Of a DNA stretch of 31,750 nucleotides, positions 16,141-24,004 are shown piece by piece. Within the stretch, counting starts at the first letter, position 1. Every line of letters begins with the position of its first letter. Source of the stretch: Lachnospiraceae bacterium (lineage in GTDB: Bacteria > Bacillota > Clostridia > Lachnospirales > Lachnospiraceae); assembly GCA_009774215.1 (NCBI GenBank), contig VSNH01000023.1, forward strand, positions 1-31,750, given 5' to 3'. Made by a program: the position numbers and the translations under genes. The notes below the pieces were generated by a model. That model was not told where the DNA came from, ran no database searches, and saw nothing but the letters and a program-made list of their open reading frames with translations.

Positions 16141-16279
16141 GTAACGGAATAATTCCTGTGTGCATTGTGAAGGGTTTTATGATACTATAGAAAAGTATGT
16201 TACTTTTACATGCGCACCATGCACTTGCTGGGTATGGATTTTTAGGCGGCCTGGGCCGCATGCGACAGGGAGGCAAAAG

Positions 16280-17431
16280 ATGAAGAGAATTTTTCTGATC
16301 GTATTAGACAGTTTTGGAATCGGGGAGATGGAGGACGCGGAAAGCTATGGTGACAAGGGAACCAATACGCTGCAATCCGTGTCCGCAAGCCCCGAATTTG
16401 CTATGCCCAATATGGGGGCGCTCGGTCTTTTTAACTTGGACGGCGTTTCCTGTGGGGAGAAGGCAGCTGCTCCTACAGCCAGAATCGCCCGTATGAAAGA
16501 GGCGTCAAAGGGCAAGGATACGACCATAGGACATTGGGAGATTGCGGGGATTTTATCGAAGAAACCGCTGCCCACCTATCCCGAGGGATTCCCGAAGGAT
16601 GTGCTCGATGCGTTTAGCAGGGCCACGGGCAGAGGCGTGCTGTGCAATAAGCCATATTCCGGCACGGAGGTGATTCAGGCATACGGCGACGAGCATATGC
16701 GGACGGGAGATCTGATCGTTTATACTTCCGCGGACAGTGTGTTTCAGATTGCCGCCCATGAGGATGTGGTGCCGGTGGAAACGCTGTATGATTACTGCAG
16801 GAAGGCAAGGGAAATCTTACAGGGGGAGCACGGTGTGGGCCGGGTGATAGCCAGACCCTTTACCGGCACATCGGGAAACTATACGAGGACGCCGAGAAGA
16901 CACGATTTTTCGCTGCTTCCGCCGTCGGTAACCATGCTGGATCAGTTAAAGGACGCGGGAAAGGCTGTTATTTCCGTCGGTAAGATCAAGGATATCTTTG
17001 CGGGGAAGGGCATTACGGAGGCGGTTTATACGAAGGGAAACGAGGAAGGAATCGCACAGACGATTTCCTATCTGGAGAAAGATTTCGAGGGGCTCTGCTT
17101 TGTCAACCTGGTGGACTACGACATGCTTTACGGGCACCGCAACGATGTGGACGGGTATGCCCGGGCCCTCACCTATTTTGACGGGAAGCTGCCGGAGATT
17201 CTGGACAGGGTCAGGGCGGAGGACATTTTGATGCTCACGGCGGATCACGGCTGCGATCCGGGGTATAAAGTGTCAACCGATCATTCCAGAGAACATACGC
17301 CGTTTCTGATGTATGGCAGGCATGTGACGCCGGAGAATCTGGGGACAAGGGAAACTTTTGCGGATATCGGAGCGACCGTGCTTGACTATTTTGGAATTAA
17401 GCCGGAGTTTGCCGGCACATCCATGCTGTAG
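16280..17431 (+). CDS. deoB: Phosphopentomutase
   Basis: A 383-residue alkaline-phosphatase-fold enzyme interconverting (deoxy)ribose 1- and 5-phosphates in nucleoside salvage. Metal ligands are visible: VLDSFGIG (Asp10), the segment KGKDTTIGHWE, TADHG (Asp322-His323), and STDHSREH (Asp334, His335, His339). It appears complete. The ATG at 16280 follows AGGGAGG. The frame extends upstream to 16160 with an implausible Cys/Trp-rich sequence, which is rejected. The 139 nt upstream contain a GCGGC/GCCGC hairpin but no clear promoter. Confidence 0.95.
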   Translation: MKRIFLIVLDSFGIGEMEDAESYGDKGTNTLQSVSASPEFAMPNMGALGLFNLDGVSCGEKAAAPTARIARMKEASKGKDTTIGHWEIAGILSKKPLPTYPEGFPKDVLDAFSRATGRGVLCNKPYSGTEVIQAYGDEHMRTGDLIVYTSADSVFQIAAHEDVVPVETLYDYCRKAREILQGEHGVGRVIARPFTGTSGNYTRTPRRHDFSLLPPSVTMLDQLKDAGKAVISVGKIKDIFAGKGITEAVYTKGNEEGIAQTISYLEKDFEGLCFVNLVDYDMLYGHRNDVDGYARALTYFDGKLPEILDRVRAEDILMLTADHGCDPGYKVSTDHSREHTPFLMYGRHVTPENLGTRETFADIGATVLDYFGIKPEFAGTSML

Positions 17432-17499
17432 GAGCATAGATGACACACTGAATTGTTGTAAGAAAGCGTGAAGTGCAATTAGTTTTGGAGGATAAAAAC

Positions 17500-19092
17500 G
17501 TGGGAACTTATGCGGACGAAATAAACAGAAGGAGAACCTTTGCGATCATTTCGCACCCGGATGCGGGCAAGACAACCCTCACCGAGAAATTTCTGTTGTA
17601 CGGAGGTGCGATCAACCTGGCGGGCAGCGTCAAGGGAAAGGCGACGGCGAGACATGCGGTTTCCGACTGGATGCAGATTGAGAAGGAGAGGGGTATTTCC
17701 GTCACTTCCTCCGTGCTGCAGTTTTCCTATGACGGATTCTGTATCAATATTCTGGATACGCCGGGACATCAGGACTTTTCGGAGGATACTTACAGGACGC
17801 TGATGGCGGCGGATTCGGCGGTGATGGTGATCGACGCCTCCAAGGGCGTGGAGGCGCAGACAAGAAAGCTCTTTAAGGTATGTGTGATGCGTCATATACC
17901 GATCTTTACCTTTATCAATAAGCTGGACAGAGATGCCAACGATACCTTTGAGCTGCTGGATGATATCGAGAAGGAGCTGGGGATCGCCACATGTCCTGTG
18001 AACTGGCCGATCGGCTCCGGAAAGAATTTTAAGGGGGTTTACGAGCGGGAGAGCGGGTGCGTGATCACCTACGCCGATACGGAGAAGGGAACGAAAGAGG
18101 GACATGCTACAAGGATCCCGCTTGCGGAGACGGAGAATCTAACGGCACAGATCGGGGAGGAATTTTTATCACAGCTTACCGAAGAGATCGAGCTTTTAGA
18201 CGGCGCAAGCGCACCTTTTGATTTGGAGCAGATTCAGGCGGGAAACCTGACCCCGGTGTTTTTCGGGTCGGCGCTCACAAACTTTGGTGTGGAGATCTTT
18301 TTGCAGCACTTTTTGAAAATGACGACCACGCCGCTGCCCCGCAAGGCGGATATTGGATTGATTGATCCGGTGGAGCATGACTTTTCGGCTTTTGTCTTTA
18401 AGATTCAGGCTAATATGAATAAGGCGCACCGGGACAGGATTGCGTTTATGCGTGTCTGTTCGGGACGGTTCGACGTGAACGAGGAGGTTAGGCATGTGCA
18501 GGGAGGCAGGGTGATGCGGCTGTCCCAGCCTCAGCAGATCATGGCGGACGAGCGCAAGATTTTGAGCGAGGCATATGCGGGAGATATCATCGGCGTGTTT
18601 GATCCTGGCATTTTTTCCATAGGGGACACCGTCTGTATGCCGGGGGAGCAGTTCTCCTACGAGGGAATCCCTACATTTGCCCCGGAGCATTTTGCCAGGG
18701 TCAGGCAGGTGGACACCATGAAGCGCAAGCAGTTTGTCAAGGGTATCATGCAGATTGCGCAGGAGGGTGCGATCCAGATTTTTCAGGAGTTCAATACCGG
18801 CATGGAGGAGATCATTGTCGGTGTAGTCGGCGTCCTGCAGTTTGACGTGCTGAAGTACCGTCTGGAAAATGAATATAACGTGGAGATTAAACTGGAGAAC
18901 CTGCCCTACGAGTATATCCGATGGATTGAAAATAAAGATATTGATCTGGACAAGCTGACGGGTACTTCGGATATGAAGAAAATTAAGGATTTGAAGGATA
19001 ATCCGCTTCTGCTTTTCGTCAATCAGTGGAGCATCGGTATGACGATGGAGAGAAATGAAGGATTGATTCTGTCAGAATTCGGCAGATCATAA
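17500..19092 (+). CDS. prfC: Peptide chain release factor 3 (RF3)
   Basis: A 530-residue translational GTPase that recycles release factors 1 and 2. G1 is SHPDAGKTT (18-26), G3 DTPGHQDFSED, and G4 NKLDRD, with EF-G-like domains II and III after. A GTG at 17500 is chosen: TTGGAGGA (17485-17492) lies 7 nt upstream and gives MGTYADEINRRRTF, matching the usual N-terminus. A GTG at 17473 has no such site. It follows deoB by about 70 nt and precedes the transglutaminase-like gene by 38 nt. Confidence 0.95.
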   Translation: MGTYADEINRRRTFAIISHPDAGKTTLTEKFLLYGGAINLAGSVKGKATARHAVSDWMQIEKERGISVTSSVLQFSYDGFCINILDTPGHQDFSEDTYRTLMAADSAVMVIDASKGVEAQTRKLFKVCVMRHIPIFTFINKLDRDANDTFELLDDIEKELGIATCPVNWPIGSGKNFKGVYERESGCVITYADTEKGTKEGHATRIPLAETENLTAQIGEEFLSQLTEEIELLDGASAPFDLEQIQAGNLTPVFFGSALTNFGVEIFLQHFLKMTTTPLPRKADIGLIDPVEHDFSAFVFKIQANMNKAHRDRIAFMRVCSGRFDVNEEVRHVQGGRVMRLSQPQQIMADERKILSEAYAGDIIGVFDPGIFSIGDTVCMPGEQFSYEGIPTFAPEHFARVRQVDTMKRKQFVKGIMQIAQEGAIQIFQEFNTGMEEIIVGVVGVLQFDVLKYRLENEYNVEIKLENLPYEYIRWIENKDIDLDKLTGTSDMKKIKDLKDNPLLLFVNQWSIGMTMERNEGLILSEFGRS

Positions 19093-19130
19093 AAGATTTG
19101 GAGTGCCTGTGGGAAGGGGGACGACTGCGC

Positions 19131-20324
19131 ATGAAAAAGACGGGGATACTGCTGTTTTGTATGTTGGCTTTGACCGGCGCCCTCTATTTTGTGGGACGGG
19201 GATTGTCCCGGAGCGAGAACAGTCTCTACAGGCAGGATAATGTGGGAGCCGGGGGAACGAAGCAGGAGCTGCCGGAGCAGGTGCTTACCCGGACGGATGA
19301 AAAGCTGCGGGAGGAACAGGCGGCGTGTTATGCCTTCGGAAAGCTGTCGGAGGAGGAGCAGGAAATTTATCTGGAGATTTTGGAGGCGCTCATTGATTTC
19401 CGTGAAAACGTAAAGCTCTCCAGCTGTGATAAGGAGCTGATATCCCGCGTGTTCCAGTGTGTGTTAAACGATCATCCCGAGATTTTTTATGTGGAGGGAT
19501 ACAGCTACACAGAATATACGCTGGGCAGCATTCTGAAAAAGATTACCTTTACGGGCAGTTATCGGTTCAGCCCGGAGGAGGTGGAGGAGAAGCAACGCCG
19601 GATAGATGATTATGTAAACCAGTGCCTGGCGGGCATACCAGAGAATGCAGGTGAGTATGAGAAGGTAAAGTATGTTTATGAATATCTGATTCATCACACG
19701 GATTATGACGCGGCGGCGAAGGACAGTCAGAATATATGCTCCGTTTTTCTGGAGCGGAAATCGGTTTGTCAGGGTTATGCGAAGGCCACACAGTATCTCT
19801 TAAACCGGGCAGGCGTTTTTGCCACGCTTGTGCTGGGACGGGTCGTGGGTGGCGAGGGACATGCCTGGAATCTGGTGCGGATCGACGGGGAATACTATTA
19901 TGTGGATACGACCTGGGGGGACGCGTCCTATCAGGCGGTGGGCGGCAGTGATTACCCTGTGGAGAAGATACCGACGATCAATTATGACTATCTCTGTGTC
20001 ACCACGGAGCAGATGGAGTTGACGCATACGCAGGAAAATGTGGTGGAGATGCCCGTGTGCACTTCCATGGACGCCAACTTTTACGTGCGGGAGGGCGTCT
20101 ATTTTACGGATTTCGACGAGGAAAAGATTGAGAAAATTTTTACGGACAGTTATGAGAGAGGCGACACTTATGTGACTTTGAAATGCGATGGCCCTGCTAT
20201 TTATCAGAAAATGCGGGAGACGCTGATCGGGCAGCAGGAGGTTTTCCGCTATCTGAACTGTTCGGATAAAGCGGTCTCCTATGTGGAGAACGAAAAGCAG
20301 TACAGCCTGAGCTTCTGGCTTTGA
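19131..20324 (+). CDS. Secreted transglutaminase-like domain protein
   Basis: A 397-residue protein with an N-terminal hydrophobic segment (about residues 3-22) serving as signal or anchor. A papain-fold transglutaminase core is visible, with catalytic Cys213 (SVCQGYA), His244 (GEGHAWNL) and Asp259 (YYYVDTTWGD). Related clostridial proteins may be cell-wall or surface proteases or cross-linkers; the activity is unproven. The ATG at 19131 follows GAAGGGGG. No lipobox cysteine is obvious. Its function with prfC is probably unrelated. Confidence 0.8.
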   Translation: MKKTGILLFCMLALTGALYFVGRGLSRSENSLYRQDNVGAGGTKQELPEQVLTRTDEKLREEQAACYAFGKLSEEEQEIYLEILEALIDFRENVKLSSCDKELISRVFQCVLNDHPEIFYVEGYSYTEYTLGSILKKITFTGSYRFSPEEVEEKQRRIDDYVNQCLAGIPENAGEYEKVKYVYEYLIHHTDYDAAAKDSQNICSVFLERKSVCQGYAKATQYLLNRAGVFATLVLGRVVGGEGHAWNLVRIDGEYYYVDTTWGDASYQAVGGSDYPVEKIPTINYDYLCVTTEQMELTHTQENVVEMPVCTSMDANFYVREGVYFTDFDEEKIEKIFTDSYERGDTYVTLKCDGPAIYQKMRETLIGQQEVFRYLNCSDKAVSYVENEKQYSLSFWL

Positions 20325-20330
20325 GGGGGC

Positions 20331-20359
20331 TAGGCAAAAACAAGAAATTTTGATATACT
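20331..20359 (+). promoter_or_regulatory. Candidate sigma-A promoter for the Asp23-nusB-xse operon
   Basis: TAGGCA (20331-20336) and TATACT (20354-20359) are 17 bp apart, four and five matches to the -35 and -10 consensus. It lies just after the transglutaminase stop codon and leaves about 210 nt of structured leader before the Asp23-family gene. Confidence 0.5.
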
Positions 20360-20418
20360 TAATTCAATATGGGCAAATATTGCATTATGCGTGGGAAACA
20401 GCGCGGAAATGAGGATAA

Positions 20419-20575
20419 GATTGAAAAATAAGTCTGATGACCTTATTTTTCAATCAGGAGTTTGTGCAGAAGCGCCACAGACTCCCGGATCACAGAGGAG
20501 AATCGGAGTATTCCTTCGGAAAACTCCTAAATTCTGCTCGTGTTCCTCAGCAAAGGACGCTTCGGAAATGAGGAA
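20419..20575 (+). promoter_or_regulatory. Four-hairpin leader upstream of the Asp23-family gene
   Basis: Hairpin 1: GATTGAAAAATAAG (20419-20432)/CTTATTTTTCAATC (20442-20455), perfect 14 bp. Hairpin 2: GGAGTTTGTG (20457-20466)/CACAGACTCC (20476-20485), one G.U. Hairpin 3: GGAGT..TTCC (20505-20514)/GGAA..ACTCC (20518-20527). Hairpin 4: TTCCTCA (20543-20549)/TGAGGAA (20569-20575), which includes the ribosome binding site before the ATG at 20579. The stretch 20325-20578 (254 nt) has no gene. A cis-acting role in translation or attenuation is inferred. Confidence 0.6.
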
Positions 20576-20578
20576 AAC

Positions 20579-20962
20579 ATGGAACAGGATGAAAAGAAGA
20601 GCGGTTATGAGTCGCAGGAGGAGAAAGCCGGGACTGTAAAGATCGCGGATGATGTGGTGGCGATGATCGCTGCGCTGGCGGCGACGGAAGTGGACGGGGT
20701 TGCCGCTATGGCGGGGAATCTCACAAACGAGCTCTTAAGCCGGGTGGGAGTCAGAGGACTTTCCAGAGGAGCCAAGGTGGAGGTATCCGGGAAAAAGGTA
20801 AAACTAGGACTGGCGGTTACCATGGAATACGGCTACAATATTCCGGCTACATGCCAGCGCGTGCAGATGAAGGTGAAGAGCGCGATTGAGAATATGACCG
20901 GGCTGGAAGTGACGGATGTGAATATCCGCATTGCAGGAATTAATGTGACGAAAGAAAAATAG
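20579..20962 (+). CDS. Asp23/Gls24 family envelope stress response protein
   Basis: A 127-residue protein of the Asp23/Gls24 (DUF322) family: VKIADDVVAMIAALAATEVD, then KVKLGLAVTMEYGYNIPATC, and a C-terminal VTDVNIRIAGINV. In Firmicutes these are cell-envelope-associated or general stress proteins. In Clostridia an Asp23-type gene commonly precedes nusB and xseA, as here. The ATG at 20579 follows GAGGAA. It appears complete and is not the larger amaP-type gene. Confidence 0.88.
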   Translation: MEQDEKKSGYESQEEKAGTVKIADDVVAMIAALAATEVDGVAAMAGNLTNELLSRVGVRGLSRGAKVEVSGKKVKLGLAVTMEYGYNIPATCQRVQMKVKSAIENMTGLEVTDVNIRIAGINVTKEK

Positions 20963-20977
20963 GATGAGTGGCTGGCT

Positions 20978-21373
20978 ATGAGCAGAAGAGAGTTGCGTGA
21001 ACAGATTTTTAAACTGCTGTTTCGGGTAGAATTTAATAAAATGGAAGATATGCCGGAGCAGGAGGAGTTGTTCTTTGCGGATGAGGATGCCGCGGCGGAT
21101 GAGGATGCCGCTTATATCTCAGAGAAATATCATAAAATTTGTGAAAAGCTGACTGAGATTGACGCGCTTTTGAATGAGAAGGCGTCAGGGTGGGATACGG
21201 GAAGAATGAGCAAAGTTGATCTGACGATTCTGCGTCTGGCTGTCTATGAAATCCGATATGACGAGGATGTTCCTACCGGCGTGGCGATTAACGAGGCGGT
21301 GGAGCTTGCCAAAAAATTCGGGCAGGACGCCTCCTATGGATTCGTCAACGGCGTTTTGGCGAAATTTGTGTAA
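20978..21373 (+). CDS. nusB: Transcription antitermination factor NusB
   Basis: A 131-residue NusB with the N-terminal SRRELREQIFKLLFRVEF and the C-terminal ILRLAVYEIRYDEDVPTGVA and SYGFVNGVLAKFV. NusB acts with NusE (S10) in antitermination of rRNA transcription. A small in-frame tandem duplication encodes ADEDAAADEDAA (about residues 34-45) in a surface-loop region. The ribosome binding site upstream of 20978 is weak. Confidence 0.92.
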   Translation: MSRRELREQIFKLLFRVEFNKMEDMPEQEELFFADEDAAADEDAAYISEKYHKICEKLTEIDALLNEKASGWDTGRMSKVDLTILRLAVYEIRYDEDVPTGVAINEAVELAKKFGQDASYGFVNGVLAKFV

Positions 21374-21446
21374 GAGACATAACAGTACGGCTCAGGACTT
21401 TGCACTTGTTGTAAAGTTCGTGAGAACATGTAAATTGAGTCAGAAA

Positions 21447-21519
21447 AGAATCTGCGCCTCGCCGAAGGCGATTGGGAATGGCAGATTCTGTAACAGGAAG
21501 CCGAAGGCTGAACTGTTAC
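21447..21519 (+). promoter_or_regulatory. Two tandem hairpins in the xseA leader
   Basis: Hairpin 1: AGAATCTGC (21447-21455)/GCAGATTCT (21481-21489), containing TCGCC-GAA-GGCGA (21459-21471). Hairpin 2: GTAACAG (21490-21496)/CTGTTAC (21513-21519), containing AGCC-GAA-GGCT (21499-21509). The arrangement (outer stem, nested small hairpin with a GAA loop) is like the R elements, but the sequences differ and the GAGAATGCC hairpin is missing. It ends just before the xseA ribosome binding site. Confidence 0.6.
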
Positions 21520-21533
21520 TAAGAGGCAGACGT

Positions 21534-22733
21534 ATGCAGAATGTATACACAGTGGCGCAGGTCAATTCCTACATCAGAAACATGTTCACACAGGATTTTA
21601 TGCTGCAGAAAGTCCGGATCAGGGGTGAGGTCAGTAATTGTAAATATCATACCTCCGGGCATATTTATTTTACGCTGAAGGATGAAAAAAGCGCAATATC
21701 ATGCGTTATGTTTTCTTCTGACAGGCGGGGGCTGTCCTTTCGTATGGCGGAGGGACAGCAGGTTATCGTAAGCGGAAGTGTGGATGTCTATGAGCGCGAC
21801 GGAAAATATCAGATGTATGCCAGACAGATCGAGCTGGACGGGATCGGCGTTTTATATGAGAAATATGAACGTCTGAAAGCGGAGCTTGCGGAGCGGGGGA
21901 TGTTCGCCGAAGAGTATAAGCGTCCGATTCCACGCTATATCAAGGTTTTGGGTGTGGTGACGGCGGAGACGGGGGCAGCGGTGCACGATATCATCAACGT
22001 GGCAACCAGAAGGAACCCTTATGTGCAGGTAATCCTCTATCCGGCCATCGTGCAGGGGGAGGCGGCGGCGCCCAGCATCATAAACGGGATCCGTGCGCTG
22101 GAACGTCTGCAGGCAGACACCATCATTGTGGGGCGGGGCGGCGGTTCCATTGAGGATCTCTGGGCCTTCAATGAGGAGGCGGTGGCACAGGCCGTTTTTG
22201 ACTGTAGTGTCCCGATTATCTCTGCGGTAGGGCATGAGACGGACGTGACCATCACGGACTTTGTGGCGGATCTGCGCGCGCCCACGCCCTCCGCGGCGGC
22301 GGAGCTGGCAGTCTGCGATTTCGGGCAGTTGGAGGAGCGTCTGGAGGAGTGCGCGGTCACCATGCAGCGTCTTTGCAGGAGAACGGTACAGGGCTATCGG
22401 AACAGAGCGGAGCAGTACGGCGTGCGGCTGAAGTACCTGAGTCCCCTGTATATCCTGCGCACGAGAAAAACGCAGTCGGCATCGCTGGAGGAGCGTCTGC
22501 AGGCAGCGATGGAGAGAAGGCTGCAGGAGACGAGGCACAAACTTGCGCTTTACGCGGCGCAGATGAAAGGATTGTCGCCTTTGGACAAACTGAGTCAGGG
22601 ATATGCCTATGCATCCGACGTTTCCGGAAAGACCCTGTCCTCCGTAGAGCAGGTGGCGGTGGGAGAACAGATACGGGTCTATGTGAAGGATGGCAGCCTT
22701 TTGGCGCAGGTACAGGAGAAGCAGAATGGCTAA
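21534..22733 (+). CDS. xseA: Exodeoxyribonuclease VII large subunit
   Basis: A 399-residue XseA with an N-terminal OB-fold (VRIRGEVSNCKYHTSGHIYF) and the conserved nuclease core (VVTAETGAAVHDIINV, IVGRGGGSIEDLWAFNEE, SAVGHETDVTITDFVADLRA). It pairs with XseB to degrade single-stranded DNA. The ATG at 21534 is chosen because it gives the usual N-terminus YTVAQVNSYI; the frame runs upstream into nusB. It overlaps xseB by 8 nt. Confidence 0.95.
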   Translation: MQNVYTVAQVNSYIRNMFTQDFMLQKVRIRGEVSNCKYHTSGHIYFTLKDEKSAISCVMFSSDRRGLSFRMAEGQQVIVSGSVDVYERDGKYQMYARQIELDGIGVLYEKYERLKAELAERGMFAEEYKRPIPRYIKVLGVVTAETGAAVHDIINVATRRNPYVQVILYPAIVQGEAAAPSIINGIRALERLQADTIIVGRGGGSIEDLWAFNEEAVAQAVFDCSVPIISAVGHETDVTITDFVADLRAPTPSAAAELAVCDFGQLEERLEECAVTMQRLCRRTVQGYRNRAEQYGVRLKYLSPLYILRTRKTQSASLEERLQAAMERRLQETRHKLALYAAQMKGLSPLDKLSQGYAYASDVSGKTLSSVEQVAVGEQIRVYVKDGSLLAQVQEKQNG

Positions 22734-22965
22734 AAAGAAAGAAGAAAATAGGACTGAAAAAGAACAGGCGTTATCTCTGGAGGACGCGTTTAGGCAGATA
22801 GAGGAAGTGATTGGGCGATTGGAGACGGAGGACATTACGCTGGAGCAGTCCTTTGCGGAATATAACCGGGGAATGGCGCTTCTGGCACAGTGCAACGAAA
22901 CCATAGACCGTGTGGAAAAGAAAGTGCTTAAGATCAACGAGGACGGTGGGCTGGATGAATTTTAA
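22726..22965 (+). CDS. xseB: Exodeoxyribonuclease VII small subunit
   Basis: A 79-residue XseB: SLEDAFRQIEEVIGRLETED and LEQSFAEYNRGMALLAQCN are the family core. It begins inside the end of xseA and overlaps ispA by 11 nt, consistent with coupled translation. Confidence 0.93.
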   Translation: MAKKKEENRTEKEQALSLEDAFRQIEEVIGRLETEDITLEQSFAEYNRGMALLAQCNETIDRVEKKVLKINEDGGLDEF

Positions 22966-23857
22966 AGAGGAACTGGAGAAGAAAACAGGGGAAGTGGAAG
23001 ATATACTTGCGGCGTATCTGCCGAAGCCGGAGGGGTTTCAGAGTAAAGTGCTGGAAGCCATGGTGTATGCGGTGTCGGCGGGAGGCAAGAGGCTGCGCCC
23101 ACTGCTGATGCGTGAGAGCGCTGTCCTGTTTGGCGAGACGGGTGAGGAGCTGCCCTGTTTTATGGCGGCGATTGAGTTTATCCACACTTATTCCCTCATA
23201 CATGATGACCTGCCTGCCCTTGACAACGATGATTACCGCAGGGGCAGGAAAACGACCCATGTGGTTTACGGGGAAGATATCGCCGTGATTGCCGGGGACG
23301 GACTCTTAAATTATGCGTATGAGACGGCGCTTCGCGCTTTTAGGAAAGCGGTGACGATAGAAGATTACGAGCGAATAGAGTGTGCCATGCACATTTTAGG
23401 ACGGAAGGCGGGCGTCTATGGTATGGTCGGCGGCCAGTGCGCAGATCTTCTTGCGGAGAAGCCGGAGACGGAAGTGACAGAGGAACAGCTCCTATATATC
23501 CATAAAAACAAGACTGCCGCGCTGATTCAGGCAGCGATGACGATCGGTGCCGTGCTTGCGGGAGCAGATGAAGAGGCGGTGGCGCAGCTGGAGCGGTGCG
23601 CGGAAAATATCGGTGTTGCTTTCCAGATTCAGGACGACATACTGGATGTGACAAGCAGTCTGGAAGTGCTGGGGAAACCTACGGGAAGCGATGAGAAGAA
23701 CCACAAGCTGACCTATGTGGCCATGCACGGTCTGGAGGAGTCAAAAAGACAGGTGGAAGCGCTCTCAGAAGAGGCAGTCGGGATATTGAAGGTATTCCCA
23801 CACAGAAACGTATTTCTGGAAAATTTGGTGGAGCAGTTAATTTACAGAGAAAAGTAA
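22955..23857 (+). CDS. ispA: Farnesyl/geranyl diphosphate synthase (polyprenyl synthetase)
   Basis: A 300-residue trans-isoprenyl diphosphate synthase. The first Asp-rich motif DDLPALDNDD starts at Asp84 and the second, DDILD, at Asp227; an AGGKRLRP segment is also present. It condenses IPP with DMAPP/GPP to FPP. Its place between xseB and dxs is standard in Clostridia. Repeat R6 follows 8 nt after the stop. Confidence 0.93.
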   Translation: MNFKEELEKKTGEVEDILAAYLPKPEGFQSKVLEAMVYAVSAGGKRLRPLLMRESAVLFGETGEELPCFMAAIEFIHTYSLIHDDLPALDNDDYRRGRKTTHVVYGEDIAVIAGDGLLNYAYETALRAFRKAVTIEDYERIECAMHILGRKAGVYGMVGGQCADLLAEKPETEVTEEQLLYIHKNKTAALIQAAMTIGAVLAGADEEAVAQLERCAENIGVAFQIQDDILDVTSSLEVLGKPTGSDEKNHKLTYVAMHGLEESKRQVEALSEEAVGILKVFPHRNVFLENLVEQLIYREK

Positions 23858-23864
23858 GGAGCAT

Positions 23865-23960
23865 AGCGTGAGAAGAACTTCTAATCGCTCACAGCAAAGG
23901 CTGTTTCGCGAAGAAGTTCTAAGTCTCACGCTGGAGAATGCCTGAAATGCGGCATTCTCC
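23865..23960 (+). repeat. Structured intergenic repeat R6 (type II core)
   Basis: Outer stem: AGCGTGAGA (23865-23873)/TCTCACGCT (23924-23932) and AGAACTTCT (23874-23882)/AGAAGTTCT (23912-23920), fully paired, with bulge AAG (23921-23923). The core contains CAGC/GCTG. The second hairpin (23933-23960) is perfect: GGAGAATGCC/GGCATTCTCC, loop TGAAATGC. It is the cleanest copy and best defines the family. It is followed by module C. Confidence 0.9.
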
Positions 23961-23972
23961 GCATTGATTTGA

Positions 23973-24002
23973 GATTCCGCTAAAGCGGAATCATGGGGGT
24001 TA
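23973..24002 (+). repeat. Module C hairpin before dxs (copy 1)
   Basis: GATTCCGCT (23973-23981)/AGCGGAATC (23984-23992) followed by ATGGGGGTTAG. The same module, with near-identical flanks, follows R7 before recN. The ATG at 23993 is part of the repeat and should not be read as the dxs start. The G-rich tail may act as a ribosome binding site for dxs. Confidence 0.8.
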
Positions 24003-24004
24003 GT

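Noticed and set aside
16160..16279. N-terminal extension of DeoB
   Set aside because: The extension is Cys/Trp-rich and unlike the family. The ATG at 16280 has a good ribosome binding site and gives the usual MKRIFLIVLDSFG start.
16141..16279. A promoter before deoB
   Set aside because: A -10-like TACTAT is present, but no -35 at proper spacing scores above chance.
23993..24004. ATG at 23993 as the dxs start
   Set aside because: This ATG belongs to module C, which is repeated before recN. The ATG at 24005 gives the standard N-terminus.
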